Notes: a model not told the origin generated them from the letters alone. 55,273 nucleotides of DNA from Micromonospora sp. C95 (GCF_018070465.1 NZ_JAGPXT010000033.1:1-55273), one strand, 5' to 3'; shown: positions 1 to 8,543, counted from the stretch's first letter. Numbers and translations: made by a program.

Positions 1-1
1 C

Positions 2-112
2 GACCTCGACGCCGTCGCCGACGAACTGAACACCCGTCCCCGTCAAACCCTAGGTTGGGCCACTCCCAGTGAGAAAATGGCCCAACTACTCGGTGTTGCA
101 ACCGCCGCTTGA
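2..112 (+). CDS. IS30-family transposase, C-terminal end (partial)
   Basis: The first 36 codons form the tail of an IS30-type DDE transposase and stop at TGA 110-112; the rest lies left of the window. The text contains LNTRPRQTLGW followed by TPSE and a short hydrophobic end, which is the typical IS30 C-terminus just after the catalytic glutamate region. The protein would cut and join the ends of its own element. In this family the right terminal inverted repeat often overlaps the end of the gene, so the element probably ends within about 10 bases after the stop. The gene may be intact, but only its tail can be seen. Confidence 0.8.
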   Translation, partial: DLDAVADELNTRPRQTLGWATPSEKMAQLLGVATAA

Positions 113-122
113 ATCCGCCTCG
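2..122 (+). mobile_element. Right end of an IS30-type insertion sequence
   Basis: The transposase tail and a few bases beyond its stop are taken as the right end. The exact boundary is inferred, because the left end and target duplication are outside the window. The flank from about 123 on (GGGGCG, then GGACCAAGATC at 136-146) resembles the right arm of the palindrome at 1345-1392. This suggests the element landed inside a copy of that palindrome. Confidence 0.5.
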
Positions 123-135
123 GTGGGGCGCTGGC

Positions 136-147
136 GGACCAAGATCT
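136..147. repeat. Half copy of a GGACCAAGATC palindrome arm
   Basis: GGACCAAGATCT, preceded by GGGGCG four bases earlier, matches the right arm of the element at 1345-1392. No left arm exists on this side of the IS30 end, so it is probably a copy split by the insertion. Confidence 0.45.
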
Positions 148-153
148 GCGTCG

Positions 154-1193
154 TCAGGGGTGCCAACCCGCCGCTGTGAGGGCGGTGCGGAGTTGGGTGA
201 TGACCTGGGTGGGTGCGTGGCGGATGGCCCAGGCCGGGAAGCGGAGCACCCGGTCGCCGCGCTGCCACAGGTCGTTCTGCCGGCGCATGTCCGCCCATGC
301 CGTGGCCGGATGGAGATGCTGGCCGCCGTCGATCTCCACGAGCACTCCCCACTCCTCGAACAGCGCGTCCAGGTAGCGGCGCCGGCCGGCGGCATCCCGC
401 CGGACCGCCTGCCGGGTCGGCTCGGGCAACCCGGCGCGCCGGACGAGGGCGAGGAACTCCAACTCCGGCAGGGAGTCGCGTCGACGGCCGTCTGCCGGAT
501 CAGGCTGCGCCGCCGGGCGCGGGGTAGGCGATCGAGTACGCGCCGGACATCGTCGCCGCCGACGAGGCGCTGCTGGTATCCGGCCGCGATGATGGCACAC
601 GCCTCATGGTCATCGGCCGCCCATTGCGCTGCGTCCACGATCGACCGGGCCGGCATCGTCCGACGCGGTTGCCCGACGTCGAGGATGTCCGCGTCGGTCA
701 GGATGGTGGTGCGGTGTACCCGGACACCGGGTGGCATGGAACGCGGTCGGTGTCCGGACGGCACGAGCAAGTGCACGAGTCCGTCACCATGTCTGCGCAA
801 GCCCCATGCCTGCGCGGCGCTCAACCCGCCGAGCACCGCCGCCGGGCCGACGGACAAGACGGCGATCCACGGCAGTTGCGCAGGTGTCAACGGCCCGTTG
901 TGCGTCACGTAAACGGCTCGGTGCACCTGCCGCCAGCGACCGGATGCGACCCGGTGCCGGATGGCCTTCGCTGACAGATGCAGGCGAGCCTGATCGAGGC
1001 TGAGCACCTGCTCCTGGTGGAACAGCAACCAGGTCAGCTCGTCCGCGTCGTCTCGCGGTAGGTCCGGCCCCCAGCCTCGAAACGTCGCCCTCGGATGACG
1101 CTCCCGGGCACTCCGCCAACCTGCCCTCGGATCGCCCTCCGAAGCGTCTCGCCAGCCCGCCCGTTCACCCGGTCCGGGGTCGCGTCGTGTCAC
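154..1193 (-). pseudogene. DUF559 (Vsr-like nuclease fold) protein, frameshifted
   Basis: Two reading frames together give one typical actinobacterial DUF559 protein. The N-terminal part reads from about 1193 through LLFHQEQVLSLDQARL, an AbiEi-antitoxin-like winged-helix start, then HRAVYVTHNGPLT and AAQAWGLRRH, to IRQTAVDA. The frame then shifts at about 477-482 and continues DSLPELEFLALVRRAG, ALFEEWGVLVEIDGG and RVLRFPAWAIRH to the stop at 154. The last part is the PD-(D/E)XK-like DUF559 core. The join VDA/DSLPE looks like a small out-of-frame deletion. The GTG start at 1193 is uncertain because no ribosome binding site is visible. Function in the family is unknown, though a DNA-related nuclease role is plausible. 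A sequencing error would also explain the shift. Confidence 0.7.
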
Positions 1194-1344
1194 CCGCCCG
1201 CTAGGAGGCCGAAACTGTCCCACCCCGCGCCCTGCGGATCGACCCGCTGCGGATGCACCTGCCGCCCATCCCGTGCCCTGACTCCCCACACCGCCACCCT
1301 GCCGCGTAGCTGTCCCTGCCCGCTGCCCCTGTGGACAGTCGAGG

Positions 1345-1392
1345 GATCTTGGTCCACGAGCGCCCTTACAGGGGCGGATTCGGACCAAGATT
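1345..1392. repeat. Imperfect palindrome, GATCTTGGTCC type
   Basis: GATCTTGGTCC at 1345-1355 pairs with 1382-1392 (10 of 11 positions), and an inner CGCCC/GGGCG pair sits around TTACAG. The element lies 10 bases past the stop of the leftward oxidase gene, where it could act as a terminator. The remaining sequence between 1194 and 1402 shows no gene or other signal. Confidence 0.7.
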
Positions 1393-1402
1393 CGCGGCGG
1401 AT

Positions 1403-2719
1403 TCAGCCGAAGAGAGTCGTCAGGTAAGGGGTGGTGAGGGTGTGGTGGGGGTCGAGGCGGGCGCGGATGCGCTGGAAGTCGGGCCAGCGGGGGTAGACGG
1501 GGGCCAGGGAGGCGGCGTCGCGCCAGTGCAGCTTGCCCCAGTGCGGCCGGCCACCCAGTCCGGTCGCCACCGCCTCGAAGGCCCGGAAGTACGGCTCGTA
1601 CGGCATGCCGACGTACTGGTGCAGGGCCAGGTACGCCGAATCCCGACCGTGGGCGTGTGACAGCCAGATCCCGTCAGCTGCGGTGAACCGCACCTCGACC
1701 GGAAAGAGCACCTTGAACGGCAGTCCGTCGATGATGCGACGCACCGCCGCCAGCGCCTCGGGCAGCGCCTCGCGCGGCAGCGCGTACTCCATCTCCAGGA
1801 AGCGGACCCGGCGGGGGCTGCAGAAGACCGCGTCGGAGCGGCCGGTGTAGCGGCGCTCGCTGAGCGCCCGCGCGGAGATCGCGCTGATGCCCGGTGCCAG
1901 GCCCGGCACGGCCCGGCCGAGCCGACAGACTCCGGCGAAGACGGTGTTGGCCAGGAAGTCGTCGTCCAGCCAGCCGCGCCAGCGGGACAGCGGGCGGTCG
2001 TCGACGGGCACCCGGTCGTTGGTCTTGAGTTGCACCCGGTCGGTGTACGGGAACCAGAAGAACTCCAGGTGGTCGTGTGCGTCGACCAGGGCGGGCACCT
2101 GCGCCAGCACGGCGTCAAGCGTCGCCGGACGTTCGTGGGCCAGCAGAACGAAGGCGTCCACACAGCGCAGCGTCACCTCGACGAGTACGCCGAGCGCGCC
2201 GAGCGACACGCGGGCGGCGTCGAACACCTCCGGATGCTCCTTGGCGGAGCAGCGCAGCACCTCGCCGGTGCCGGTGACCAGGGTCAGCGCCGCGACGAAG
2301 GTGGCCAGGCCGCCGTGGGCAGCACCGGTACCGTGGGTGCCGGTGGAGATGGCCCCCGCCACGGTCTGCGCATCGATGTCACCGAGGTTCGGCAGAGCCA
2401 GTCGGTGCGCGGCGAGTAGGGCGTTCACCTCCCGCAGCGTCATCGCGGCCGGTACGGTGACGAGGCGTCGATCGATGTCCACGCGTACGTCGATGGCGAG
2501 TCGGGTCAGGTCCATCCGCTGCCCGTCGCTGACCGCGACCGGGGTGAAGGAGTGGCCGCTGCCGACCGGGCGGATCCGCTCGCCGGCTTGGGCGGCACGT
2601 CGGATCTGCTCGGCGACCTCGTCGACCGAGGACGGCCGCAGTACGGCGGTGGCCGCGCCGCGTTGGTTACCCGCCCAGTTCGACCAGGCGGCGGCCTCGG
2701 TGACGGTGCTCTCGACCAT
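1403..2719 (-). CDS. FAD-binding aldonolactone oxidase-type oxidoreductase
   Basis: 438-aa VAO-fold flavoprotein of the D-arabinono-1,4-lactone oxidase / xylitol oxidase family. The FAD-binding domain comes first, with GSGHSFTP at residues 53-60; His56 is the usual covalent flavin site. A GDIDAQTVAGAISTGTHG loop follows. The C-terminal ALO domain carries HWGK at about 393-396, the substrate-side motif of aldonolactone oxidoreductases. Such enzymes oxidise sugar lactones or alditols with oxygen or another acceptor; the true substrate cannot be read here. ATG 2719 has AGGAG a few bases upstream. The gene is divergent from a TetR regulator, and its promoter overlaps the palindrome at 2740-2758, so it is probably the regulator's target. 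Confidence 0.88.
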   Translation of the reverse strand: MVESTVTEAAAWSNWAGNQRGAATAVLRPSSVDEVAEQIRRAAQAGERIRPVGSGHSFTPVAVSDGQRMDLTRLAIDVRVDIDRRLVTVPAAMTLREVNALLAAHRLALPNLGDIDAQTVAGAISTGTHGTGAAHGGLATFVAALTLVTGTGEVLRCSAKEHPEVFDAARVSLGALGVLVEVTLRCVDAFVLLAHERPATLDAVLAQVPALVDAHDHLEFFWFPYTDRVQLKTNDRVPVDDRPLSRWRGWLDDDFLANTVFAGVCRLGRAVPGLAPGISAISARALSERRYTGRSDAVFCSPRRVRFLEMEYALPREALPEALAAVRRIIDGLPFKVLFPVEVRFTAADGIWLSHAHGRDSAYLALHQYVGMPYEPYFRAFEAVATGLGGRPHWGKLHWRDAASLAPVYPRWPDFQRIRARLDPHHTLTTPYLTTLFG

Positions 2720-2739
2720 CGGCCCGCTCCTAGAGATGA

Positions 2740-2758
2740 ATATGAACAGAATTCATAT
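2740..2758. promoter_or_regulatory. Probable TetR operator, perfect 7-bp inverted repeat
   Basis: ATATGAA (2740-2746) and TTCATAT (2752-2758) are perfect inverted repeats around five bases, in an AT-rich patch inside otherwise very GC-rich DNA. The site lies between the divergent oxidase and TetR genes and overlaps the putative -10 of the oxidase. It is the best candidate site for the adjacent regulator. Confidence 0.75.
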
Positions 2759-2780
2759 CAGGAACGTTGTCCCTGGTAAA
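2752..2780 (-). promoter_or_regulatory. Putative promoter of the lactone oxidase gene
   Basis: On the minus strand TTTACC (2780-2775) and TATGAA (2757-2752) are separated by 17 bases, a good sigma-70-like arrangement. The -10 falls inside the inverted repeat, so regulator binding would block initiation. Confidence 0.55.
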
Positions 2781-2865
2781 CACCGCAATCGAGGTCCGCT
2801 CGTTGTACCGGTAGTCACGGACTCGTGACGTGCAGATATGTTCATCCGTCGAGAGGGGGTGGCGA

Positions 2866-3597
2866 GTGTCCACTTCAGCCGCCACGACCGGGCCACTGCG
2901 TCGAGTACCAGTGCAGGGTCGTAGTGTCGCGCGGGTCCAGCGGATGCTGGACGCCTGCGCCGAACTCGTCGACGAGGTGGGGTACGAGGGACTGACCACC
3001 ACCCTGCTCGCCGAGCGGGCCGAGGTGGCGATCGGGTCGGTCTACCAGTTCTTTCCGGACAAGCGGGCGATCGTGCAGGCGCTGACGCTGCGCACGATGG
3101 AGTCCTACCTCCAGCGGCTCGATGAACGCTTCGCCTCGGACGACCTGACCCACTGGTGGGACGGGGTCGACGCGGGGATCGATGAATACATCACGATGCA
3201 CCGCACCGTTCCCGGGTTCCGTACCCTGCACTTCGGCGACGTGGTCGACCTGCATCTGCTCGATGAGCAGCGGGACAACAACGGGGTGATCGCCGACCAG
3301 CTCGCTCGGGTGCTCACCGAGCGGTTCGGGCTGGCCGACGTGCCGGACCTGCGTTTCCATCTGGAGATCGCGGTTGAGGCGGCCGACGCCCTGATCAAGC
3401 TGGCGTTCCGGCGGAGGCCGGACGGGGACGACCGGGTGCTCACCGAGGCGAAGGCACTGATCCGGGAGTACCTGCACCGGCAGGTCGACGCTCGGGGTGA
3501 CGCCGGCCGCCGGCCGGTGGTGCAGCCGGCGAAGCCGGCCGACGACCAGATCGTCGCCGAGGCCGAACCCGCCCAGCCGGCGGCCCAGCCCGTCTGA
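2866..3597 (+). CDS. TetR/AcrR family transcriptional regulator
   Basis: 243-aa regulator. The N-terminal helix-turn-helix covers roughly residues 20-65, with TTTLLAERAEVAIGSVYQFF followed by PDKRAIV, the standard TetR recognition-helix region. The C-terminal ligand/dimer domain is followed by a disordered Ala/Pro-rich tail of about 30 residues. GTG 2866 is chosen because GAGAGGGGG lies six bases upstream; an in-frame GTG at 2830 lacks such a site. The gene is divergent from the flavoprotein gene and probably represses it and itself through the palindrome at 2740-2758. The effector is unknown. Confidence 0.9.
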   Translation: MSTSAATTGPLRRVPVQGRSVARVQRMLDACAELVDEVGYEGLTTTLLAERAEVAIGSVYQFFPDKRAIVQALTLRTMESYLQRLDERFASDDLTHWWDGVDAGIDEYITMHRTVPGFRTLHFGDVVDLHLLDEQRDNNGVIADQLARVLTERFGLADVPDLRFHLEIAVEAADALIKLAFRRRPDGDDRVLTEAKALIREYLHRQVDARGDAGRRPVVQPAKPADDQIVAEAEPAQPAAQPV

Positions 3598-3641
3598 CAC
3601 CGACCGCACCCACCGCCGACGCGGCCCCGCCGGCCCACCGG

Positions 3642-4850
3642 TCAGAGGAAGGCTCGACCCTCGCCCCGGTAGGTCGGCACGGTGGCCACCACCCGGTCGC
3701 CGTCCACCAGGTGCAGCTCGTTCACCCGTTCGCACAGCTCGCCCGACTTCGCGTGCCGGAACCAGACCCGGTCGCCGATGCGCAGGTGGGCGGCGGGTGC
3801 GCCGCTCAACGGGGTCTGCACCTCGCCGGCGCCTTCGGCACCGAGCAGGCTGAGCCCTTCGGGCAACCAGGGGCGGGGCAGTCGGCTGCGGTCGGCCGAG
3901 CCGGAGGCGATCCAGCCCCCGCCCAGCACGGTGGCCAGGTCGGGCGTCGGGCGCCGGACCACCCCGCAGGCGAAGAAGGCCGCCGGGGTAGGCCGCCAGG
4001 CGCGGTAAGCGTCGAACAGCGTCGGCCCGTACAGGCCCGATCCCGCGGTGATCTCGGTCACCGCGGGATCAGCGCGGGTCGCGGCCACGCTGCCGGTGCC
4101 ACCGCCGTTGACGAACTCCAGGTCGGCGTGCTCGCGTACGGCGGCCACCGCCGCGCTGCGGCGGACCAGCAACTCGCGGTAGGAACCGCGCTGGGCCAGC
4201 CGGATCGCGGTGCCGAGCGCCGCCCGCCCGGGCGGTGCGTCGCCCAGGCCGGCGATCTGCGCCTCGTACGACATCAGCCCGACCAGCCGGAAGCCCGGTC
4301 TACGGGCGACGGTGGCGGCCAGCCGGCCGGCCGCCCGGGCGCTGTGCACCGGTGAGCGACGGACACCGACGTGCAACCGCCCGTTCAACAGCCGCCACGA
4401 GGCGTCCAGGTCCAGACAGATCCGTAGCTCGGCACGGCGGCCGGAGGGTGACACCGCGTCGCAGAAGTCAAGTTGGTCCGGGTCGTCGATCATCAGCGTG
4501 ATCGCGGCGGCGAGCACCGGATCGGCGCCGACTTCGGCGAGCGCCCCCCGGTCGACGGTGGGGTACGCCACCAGCACGTCGGCGGTGATCCCGGTGCGGA
4601 CCAACCAGATCGCCTCGGGCAGGGTGAACGCCAGCACCGAGTGCCAGCCCGGTCGGGCCAGCGCGCGGGCGATCAACTCGCGGCTGCGCACCGACTTGCT
4701 GGCGACCCGCAACGGCTTGTCGCCGGCCAGGTCGACGAGCGCGGCGGCGTTGGCGTCGAAGGCGCCGAGGTCGACCGCCGCGTACGGCGGGTCGAGGTGC
4801 GCGGTCGCCCGGTCCAGCCGGTGGCGCAGATTCTCGCTGTCGGTGGCCAC
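3642..4850 (-). CDS. Alanine racemase-fold amino acid deaminase/aldolase
   Basis: 402-aa PLP enzyme of the DSD1/D-threonine aldolase-like group. The N-terminal TIM barrel starts with PPYAAVDLGAFDANAA and carries the likely PLP lysine in VASKS (Lys52). GLMSYEAQIAG and the glycine-rich phosphate loop in NGGGTGS follow. The C-terminal beta domain binds metal in family members, and the RIGDRVWFRHAKSGELCE stretch is typical. Homologues cleave D-3-hydroxy amino acids or deaminate D-serine; substrate is not predictable here. GTG 4850 is close to a TTAGCG -10-like hexamer and lacks a clear ribosome binding site, so the transcript may be leaderless. It converges on the TetR gene with a 44-base gap. 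Confidence 0.82.
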   Translation of the reverse strand: MATDSENLRHRLDRATAHLDPPYAAVDLGAFDANAAALVDLAGDKPLRVASKSVRSRELIARALARPGWHSVLAFTLPEAIWLVRTGITADVLVAYPTVDRGALAEVGADPVLAAAITLMIDDPDQLDFCDAVSPSGRRAELRICLDLDASWRLLNGRLHVGVRRSPVHSARAAGRLAATVARRPGFRLVGLMSYEAQIAGLGDAPPGRAALGTAIRLAQRGSYRELLVRRSAAVAAVREHADLEFVNGGGTGSVAATRADPAVTEITAGSGLYGPTLFDAYRAWRPTPAAFFACGVVRRPTPDLATVLGGGWIASGSADRSRLPRPWLPEGLSLLGAEGAGEVQTPLSGAPAAHLRIGDRVWFRHAKSGELCERVNELHLVDGDRVVATVPTYRGEGRAFL

Positions 4851-4998
4851 GTGTGCACGCTAACTGTGAAACGGTTAATGCGAAATACCCTCGTGTCCTG
4901 GTTGCCCGGGTCGGGCTGGCCACAGCGGCCTAGGCTCGGCGAGCAGGCGGTGCAGGACGGGAGGACGTCCCTACCGGGTCTAGAGTGTTCCACCGGGG

Positions 4999-7329
4999 GT
5001 GCCCAGCGATGGGCCGGCACGTGGAGGTACGGCCATCGAAAGCGAGTTCAACGGCGAGTCGTCCGGCGTGTCGCCGTCCGCCGACCAGCCCGCCGGCACA
5101 GCCGACCAGCCCGCCGGCACGACCGGCGGCTCCGGCGGTGCCACGAACCAGTCCGGCAAGCCCGGGACGCAGGGTCCGGCGGGCGGCTCCGGCGGTCAAG
5201 CCGACCTGACCGGGTACGGTGCGATCCGCTCGGTGCTGCGCATCCGTCCGTTCCGGCGGCTCTGGATCGTGCTCGGCGCGGCCTCCTTCGGTGACTGGCT
5301 CGGCCTGCTCGCCACGAGCGTCTTCGCCGCCGCCCAGGTGGAGGGCAGCACCGCCAAGGGCGCAGCCTTCGGCGGCGTGATCGCCATCCGGCTCTTGCCC
5401 GCGCTGCTGCTCGGCCCGGTCGCCGGAGTGCTCGCCGACCGGTTCGACAGACGCTGGACGATGGTCATCTGCGACCTGCTGCGGTTCGTGCTCTTCGCCT
5501 CCATCCCGCTCTACGCGCTTACCGGCGCCAGCGGCGCGCGGGTGGTCAGTTGGGCGGCGATCGCCACCTTCCTGATCGAGACGGTCACCCTGCTCTGGAT
5601 CCCCGCCAAGGAAGCCGCCGTACCGAACCTGATCCCGCGGGCCCGGCTGGAGACGGCCAATCAGCTCACCCTGATCACCACGTACGGCCTCACCCCGGTC
5701 TTCGCCGCGATCGTGCTCTCCGCGCTCGACGGCATCATCCGGGGTGCCACCGGCGGTGAGATGCCGGGCTGGGCCCAGCCGGCCCAACTCGCGCTCTGGT
5801 TCAACGCGCTCTCCCGGCTCGCCACCGCCGTCGTGGTGGCCTTCGGCATCAAGGAGATCAGCCAGGGGCAGACCGACGAACGGGAGCGCACCGAGCAGAG
5901 CATGATGCGCCAGTTCACCGAGGGCTGGCGGTTCATCGGGCAGACCCCGCTGGTGCGGGGACTGGTCCTTGGCATCCTCGGCGCCTTTGCCGGTGGCGGC
6001 ATCGTCATCGGCACCGCCCGGTTCTTCGCCGATTCGCTCGGCGCCGGTGACGCCGCGTTCTATCTGCTGTTCGGCGCGATCTTCATCGGTCTGGCGCTCG
6101 GCATCGGGCTCGGGCCGATGATCGTGCGGGAGATGTCCCGGCGTCGCTGGTTCGGCATGAGCATCGTGCTGGCCAGCGCCTCGGTGATGACGCTGGCCTT
6201 CGCCATCCACCTGTCCATGGCGCTCGTCGGTGCGGTCTTCGTCGGAGCCGGCGCCGGGATGGCCTTCCTGTCCGGCACCACCCTGCTCGGCGGCGAGGTC
6301 GCCGACGAGGTACGCGGCCGGGTCTTCGCCGTGGTGCAGATCGGTACCCGGCTCGTGCTGATCCTGGCGATCGCACTCGGGAGCCTGCTGGCCGGTGTCG
6401 GTGGCTCCCGCACGCTGACCATCGCCGACCTCGGCATCTCCGTCTCCTCCACCCGCCTGCTGCTGCTCGCCGCCGGCGCGGCCGGCATCTTCGCCGGGAT
6501 CAGCGCCTTCGGGCAGATGGACGACAAGAAGGGTGTGCCGGTCCTGGCCGACCTGTGGGGGTCGATCCGGGGCCGTCCGCTGATGCCGGCCGAGCCGTTC
6601 GTCTCGGCCGGACTCTTCGTGGTGTTCGAGGGCGGCGAGGGTGCCGGCAAGTCGACCCAGCTCGGCAAGCTGGCCGAACTGCTCCGCGGCCAGGGACGGG
6701 ACGTGGTGGTCACCCGGGAGCCCGGCGCCACCGGCGTCGGTACCCGGATCAGATCGCTGGTGCTGGACACCACGCCCGACGAGGCACCCTCGCCGCGCGC
6801 CGAGGCGTTGCTCTACGCCGCCGACCGGGCGCATCATGTGGCCACCGTGGTCCGGCCCGCGCTGACCCGGGGCGCCGTGGTGATCAGCGACCGGTACGTC
6901 GACTCGTCCCTGGCCTACCAGGGTGCCGGCCGCACGCTGCCGGTCGACGAGGTGTCCTGGCTCTCCTCGTGGGCCACCGGTGGGCTCAAGCCCGATCTGG
7001 TGGTGCTGCTCGACGTCGATCCGCGTACCGGGCTGTCCCGGGTCGCCGCGCGCGCGGAGAGCGCCGACCGCCTGGAGGCCGAGTCCATCGCCTTCCACGA
7101 GCGGGTCCGCTACGCCTTCCTCGATCTCGCCGCCGCTGACCCCAAGCGTTACCTGGTGCTCGACGGCGCCCGCCCGGCCGAGGACATCGCCGAGCGGGTC
7201 GCCCGCCGGGTGGAGGAGATGCTCGGCAGTGCCGACGGGGTCGAGCACCCGGGCCCGGCGCACGGTCCGGACACCTCGGTGCAGCCCGAGTTATCCCCGT
7301 CGGAGCTGGTGACGACGGAGCGGACCTGA
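4999..7329 (+). CDS. tmk: MFS transporter-thymidylate kinase fusion
   Basis: 776-aa fusion. Residues 1-70 are a disordered Gly/Pro/Gln-rich leader with QPAGT repeats. Residues about 75-510 form a major-facilitator membrane domain with about 10-12 hydrophobic segments, including RLLPALLLGPVAGVLADRFD. From about residue 537 to 745 lies a dTMP kinase: P-loop GGEGAGKST (545-553), TREPGATGVG, the DRYVDSSLAYQGAG motif and a DRLEAE lid region. dTMP kinase makes dTDP for DNA synthesis, and here it would be tethered to the membrane. MFS-Tmk fusions are known in several actinobacteria. The GTG at 4999 gives the full length, but a perfect GGAGGT at 5023-5028 sits six bases before an in-frame ATC at 5035, so the real start is doubtful. 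The stop overlaps holB by one base (TGATG). Confidence 0.9.
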   Translation: MPSDGPARGGTAIESEFNGESSGVSPSADQPAGTADQPAGTTGGSGGATNQSGKPGTQGPAGGSGGQADLTGYGAIRSVLRIRPFRRLWIVLGAASFGDWLGLLATSVFAAAQVEGSTAKGAAFGGVIAIRLLPALLLGPVAGVLADRFDRRWTMVICDLLRFVLFASIPLYALTGASGARVVSWAAIATFLIETVTLLWIPAKEAAVPNLIPRARLETANQLTLITTYGLTPVFAAIVLSALDGIIRGATGGEMPGWAQPAQLALWFNALSRLATAVVVAFGIKEISQGQTDERERTEQSMMRQFTEGWRFIGQTPLVRGLVLGILGAFAGGGIVIGTARFFADSLGAGDAAFYLLFGAIFIGLALGIGLGPMIVREMSRRRWFGMSIVLASASVMTLAFAIHLSMALVGAVFVGAGAGMAFLSGTTLLGGEVADEVRGRVFAVVQIGTRLVLILAIALGSLLAGVGGSRTLTIADLGISVSSTRLLLLAAGAAGIFAGISAFGQMDDKKGVPVLADLWGSIRGRPLMPAEPFVSAGLFVVFEGGEGAGKSTQLGKLAELLRGQGRDVVVTREPGATGVGTRIRSLVLDTTPDEAPSPRAEALLYAADRAHHVATVVRPALTRGAVVISDRYVDSSLAYQGAGRTLPVDEVSWLSSWATGGLKPDLVVLLDVDPRTGLSRVAARAESADRLEAESIAFHERVRYAFLDLAAADPKRYLVLDGARPAEDIAERVARRVEEMLGSADGVEHPGPAHGPDTSVQPELSPSELVTTERT

Positions 7330-8543
7330 TGCCGGACGCCTTCGCCGACCTGGTCGGCCAGGACGAGGCGGTGCAGACGCTGCGGCGGGCCGCCGCGGCC
7401 GCCGCCGCCTTGTTGGGCGCCACCGGCGAACCCGAGGCGACCGTCGGCGCCGACCCCGGCGGGGGGATGACCCACGCATGGATCTTCACCGGCCCGCCCG
7501 GCTCGGGCCGGTCGGTCGCGGCGCGGGCCTTCGCCGCCGCGTTGCAGTGCGTGCACGGCACCGGCTGTGGCGAGTGCCCCGGCTGCCACACCACCCTCGC
7601 CGGCACCCACGCCGACGTCCGGCTGGTGGTGCCCGAAGGGCTCTCCATCGGGGTCAACGAGATGCGGGCGCTGGTGCTCCGCGCGGCCAGCACACCGTCC
7701 GCCGGACGCTGGCAGGTCGTCATCATCGAAGACGCCGACCGGTTGACCGAGGCGGCCGGCAACGCACTGCTCAAGGCGGTGGAGGAACCGCCGCCGCGTA
7801 CGGTCTTCCTGCTCTGCGCGCCGTCCACCCACCCGGACGACATCTCGGTGACCATCCGGTCGCGGTGTCGGGTGGTGCCGCTGCGGCAGCCGGCGGCCGA
7901 GGCGGTGGCCGAGGTGCTGGTCCGCCGGGACGGGGTCGCTCCCGACGTGGCCCGCTGGACGGCCGCTGCCACCCAGGGCCACGTGGGGCGGGCCCGTCGG
8001 CTGGCCCGTGATCCGCAGGCGCGGGCCCGGCGGGAGGCGGTGCTCGCGGTGCCGCGTCGGCTCACCGGGGTGGGTGCCGCGTTCGACGCGGCGTCCGCGC
8101 TGATCGAAGCCGCCGAGGCGGAGGCCGAGGCGTCGGTCGTGGAGATCGACGCCGCAGAGCGCGCGGCGCTGCAGACGGCACTCGGTGCCGGCGGCACCGG
8201 TCGGGGTGCGGCCGGCGCCGCCCGGGGAGCCGCCGGCCAACTGAAGGACCTGGAACGACGCCAGAAGTCACGGGCGACCCGGGCCCAGCGGGACGCGCTG
8301 GACCGGGCCCTGGTGGACCTCGCCGCCTTCTACCGGGACGCATTGACCATGGCGCTGGGTGCACCTGTGTCGCCGGTGCACTCCGACACCGCCGAGTTGG
8401 CCGAGGCGGGTGCCCGTAGCTGGCAGCCGGAGGGAGCGCTGCGGCGTCTGGAGGCGGTGCTCACCTGTCGCGCCGCGATCGAGGCGAACGTCAAGCCCCG
8501 GATCGCCGTCGAGGCGATGATGCTCGCTCTCTGGAAGGGCTGA
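7329..8543 (+). CDS. holB: DNA polymerase III subunit delta'
   Basis: 404-aa clamp-loader subunit. The AAA+ domain has GPPGSGRS at 55-62, where the usual P-loop lysine is Arg, as expected for the non-hydrolysing delta' subunit. The zinc module uses C74, C80, C83 and C86. EDADRLTEAAGNALLKAVEE followed by PPPRTVFLL is the conserved DnaX/HolB core. With DnaX and HolA it loads the beta clamp on DNA. It is translationally coupled to tmk by a one-base overlap. The tmk-holB-ricT order is also found in Bacillus-type genomes, which supports the call. Confidence 0.93.
   Translation: MPDAFADLVGQDEAVQTLRRAAAAAAALLGATGEPEATVGADPGGGMTHAWIFTGPPGSGRSVAARAFAAALQCVHGTGCGECPGCHTTLAGTHADVRLVVPEGLSIGVNEMRALVLRAASTPSAGRWQVVIIEDADRLTEAAGNALLKAVEEPPPRTVFLLCAPSTHPDDISVTIRSRCRVVPLRQPAAEAVAEVLVRRDGVAPDVARWTAAATQGHVGRARRLARDPQARARREAVLAVPRRLTGVGAAFDAASALIEAAEAEAEASVVEIDAAERAALQTALGAGGTGRGAAGAARGAAGQLKDLERRQKSRATRAQRDALDRALVDLAAFYRDALTMALGAPVSPVHSDTAELAEAGARSWQPEGALRRLEAVLTCRAAIEANVKPRIAVEAMMLALWKG

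Noticed and set aside
2830..2865. Upstream start of the TetR gene
   Set aside because: GTG 2830 lacks a ribosome binding site, while GTG 2866 has GAGAGGGGG at the right distance.
4859..4880. Weak dyad TAACTGTGAAACGGTTA before the racemase-fold gene
   Set aside because: Arms are only four bases (TAAC/GTTA); not distinguishable from chance.
4930..7263. 777-codon minus-strand open frame opposite tmk, plus many similar long frames
   Set aside because: Very high GC leaves few stops on all strands. The translation is low-complexity (Gly/Asp/His/Arg) without motifs, while the plus strand has clear MFS and kinase domains.
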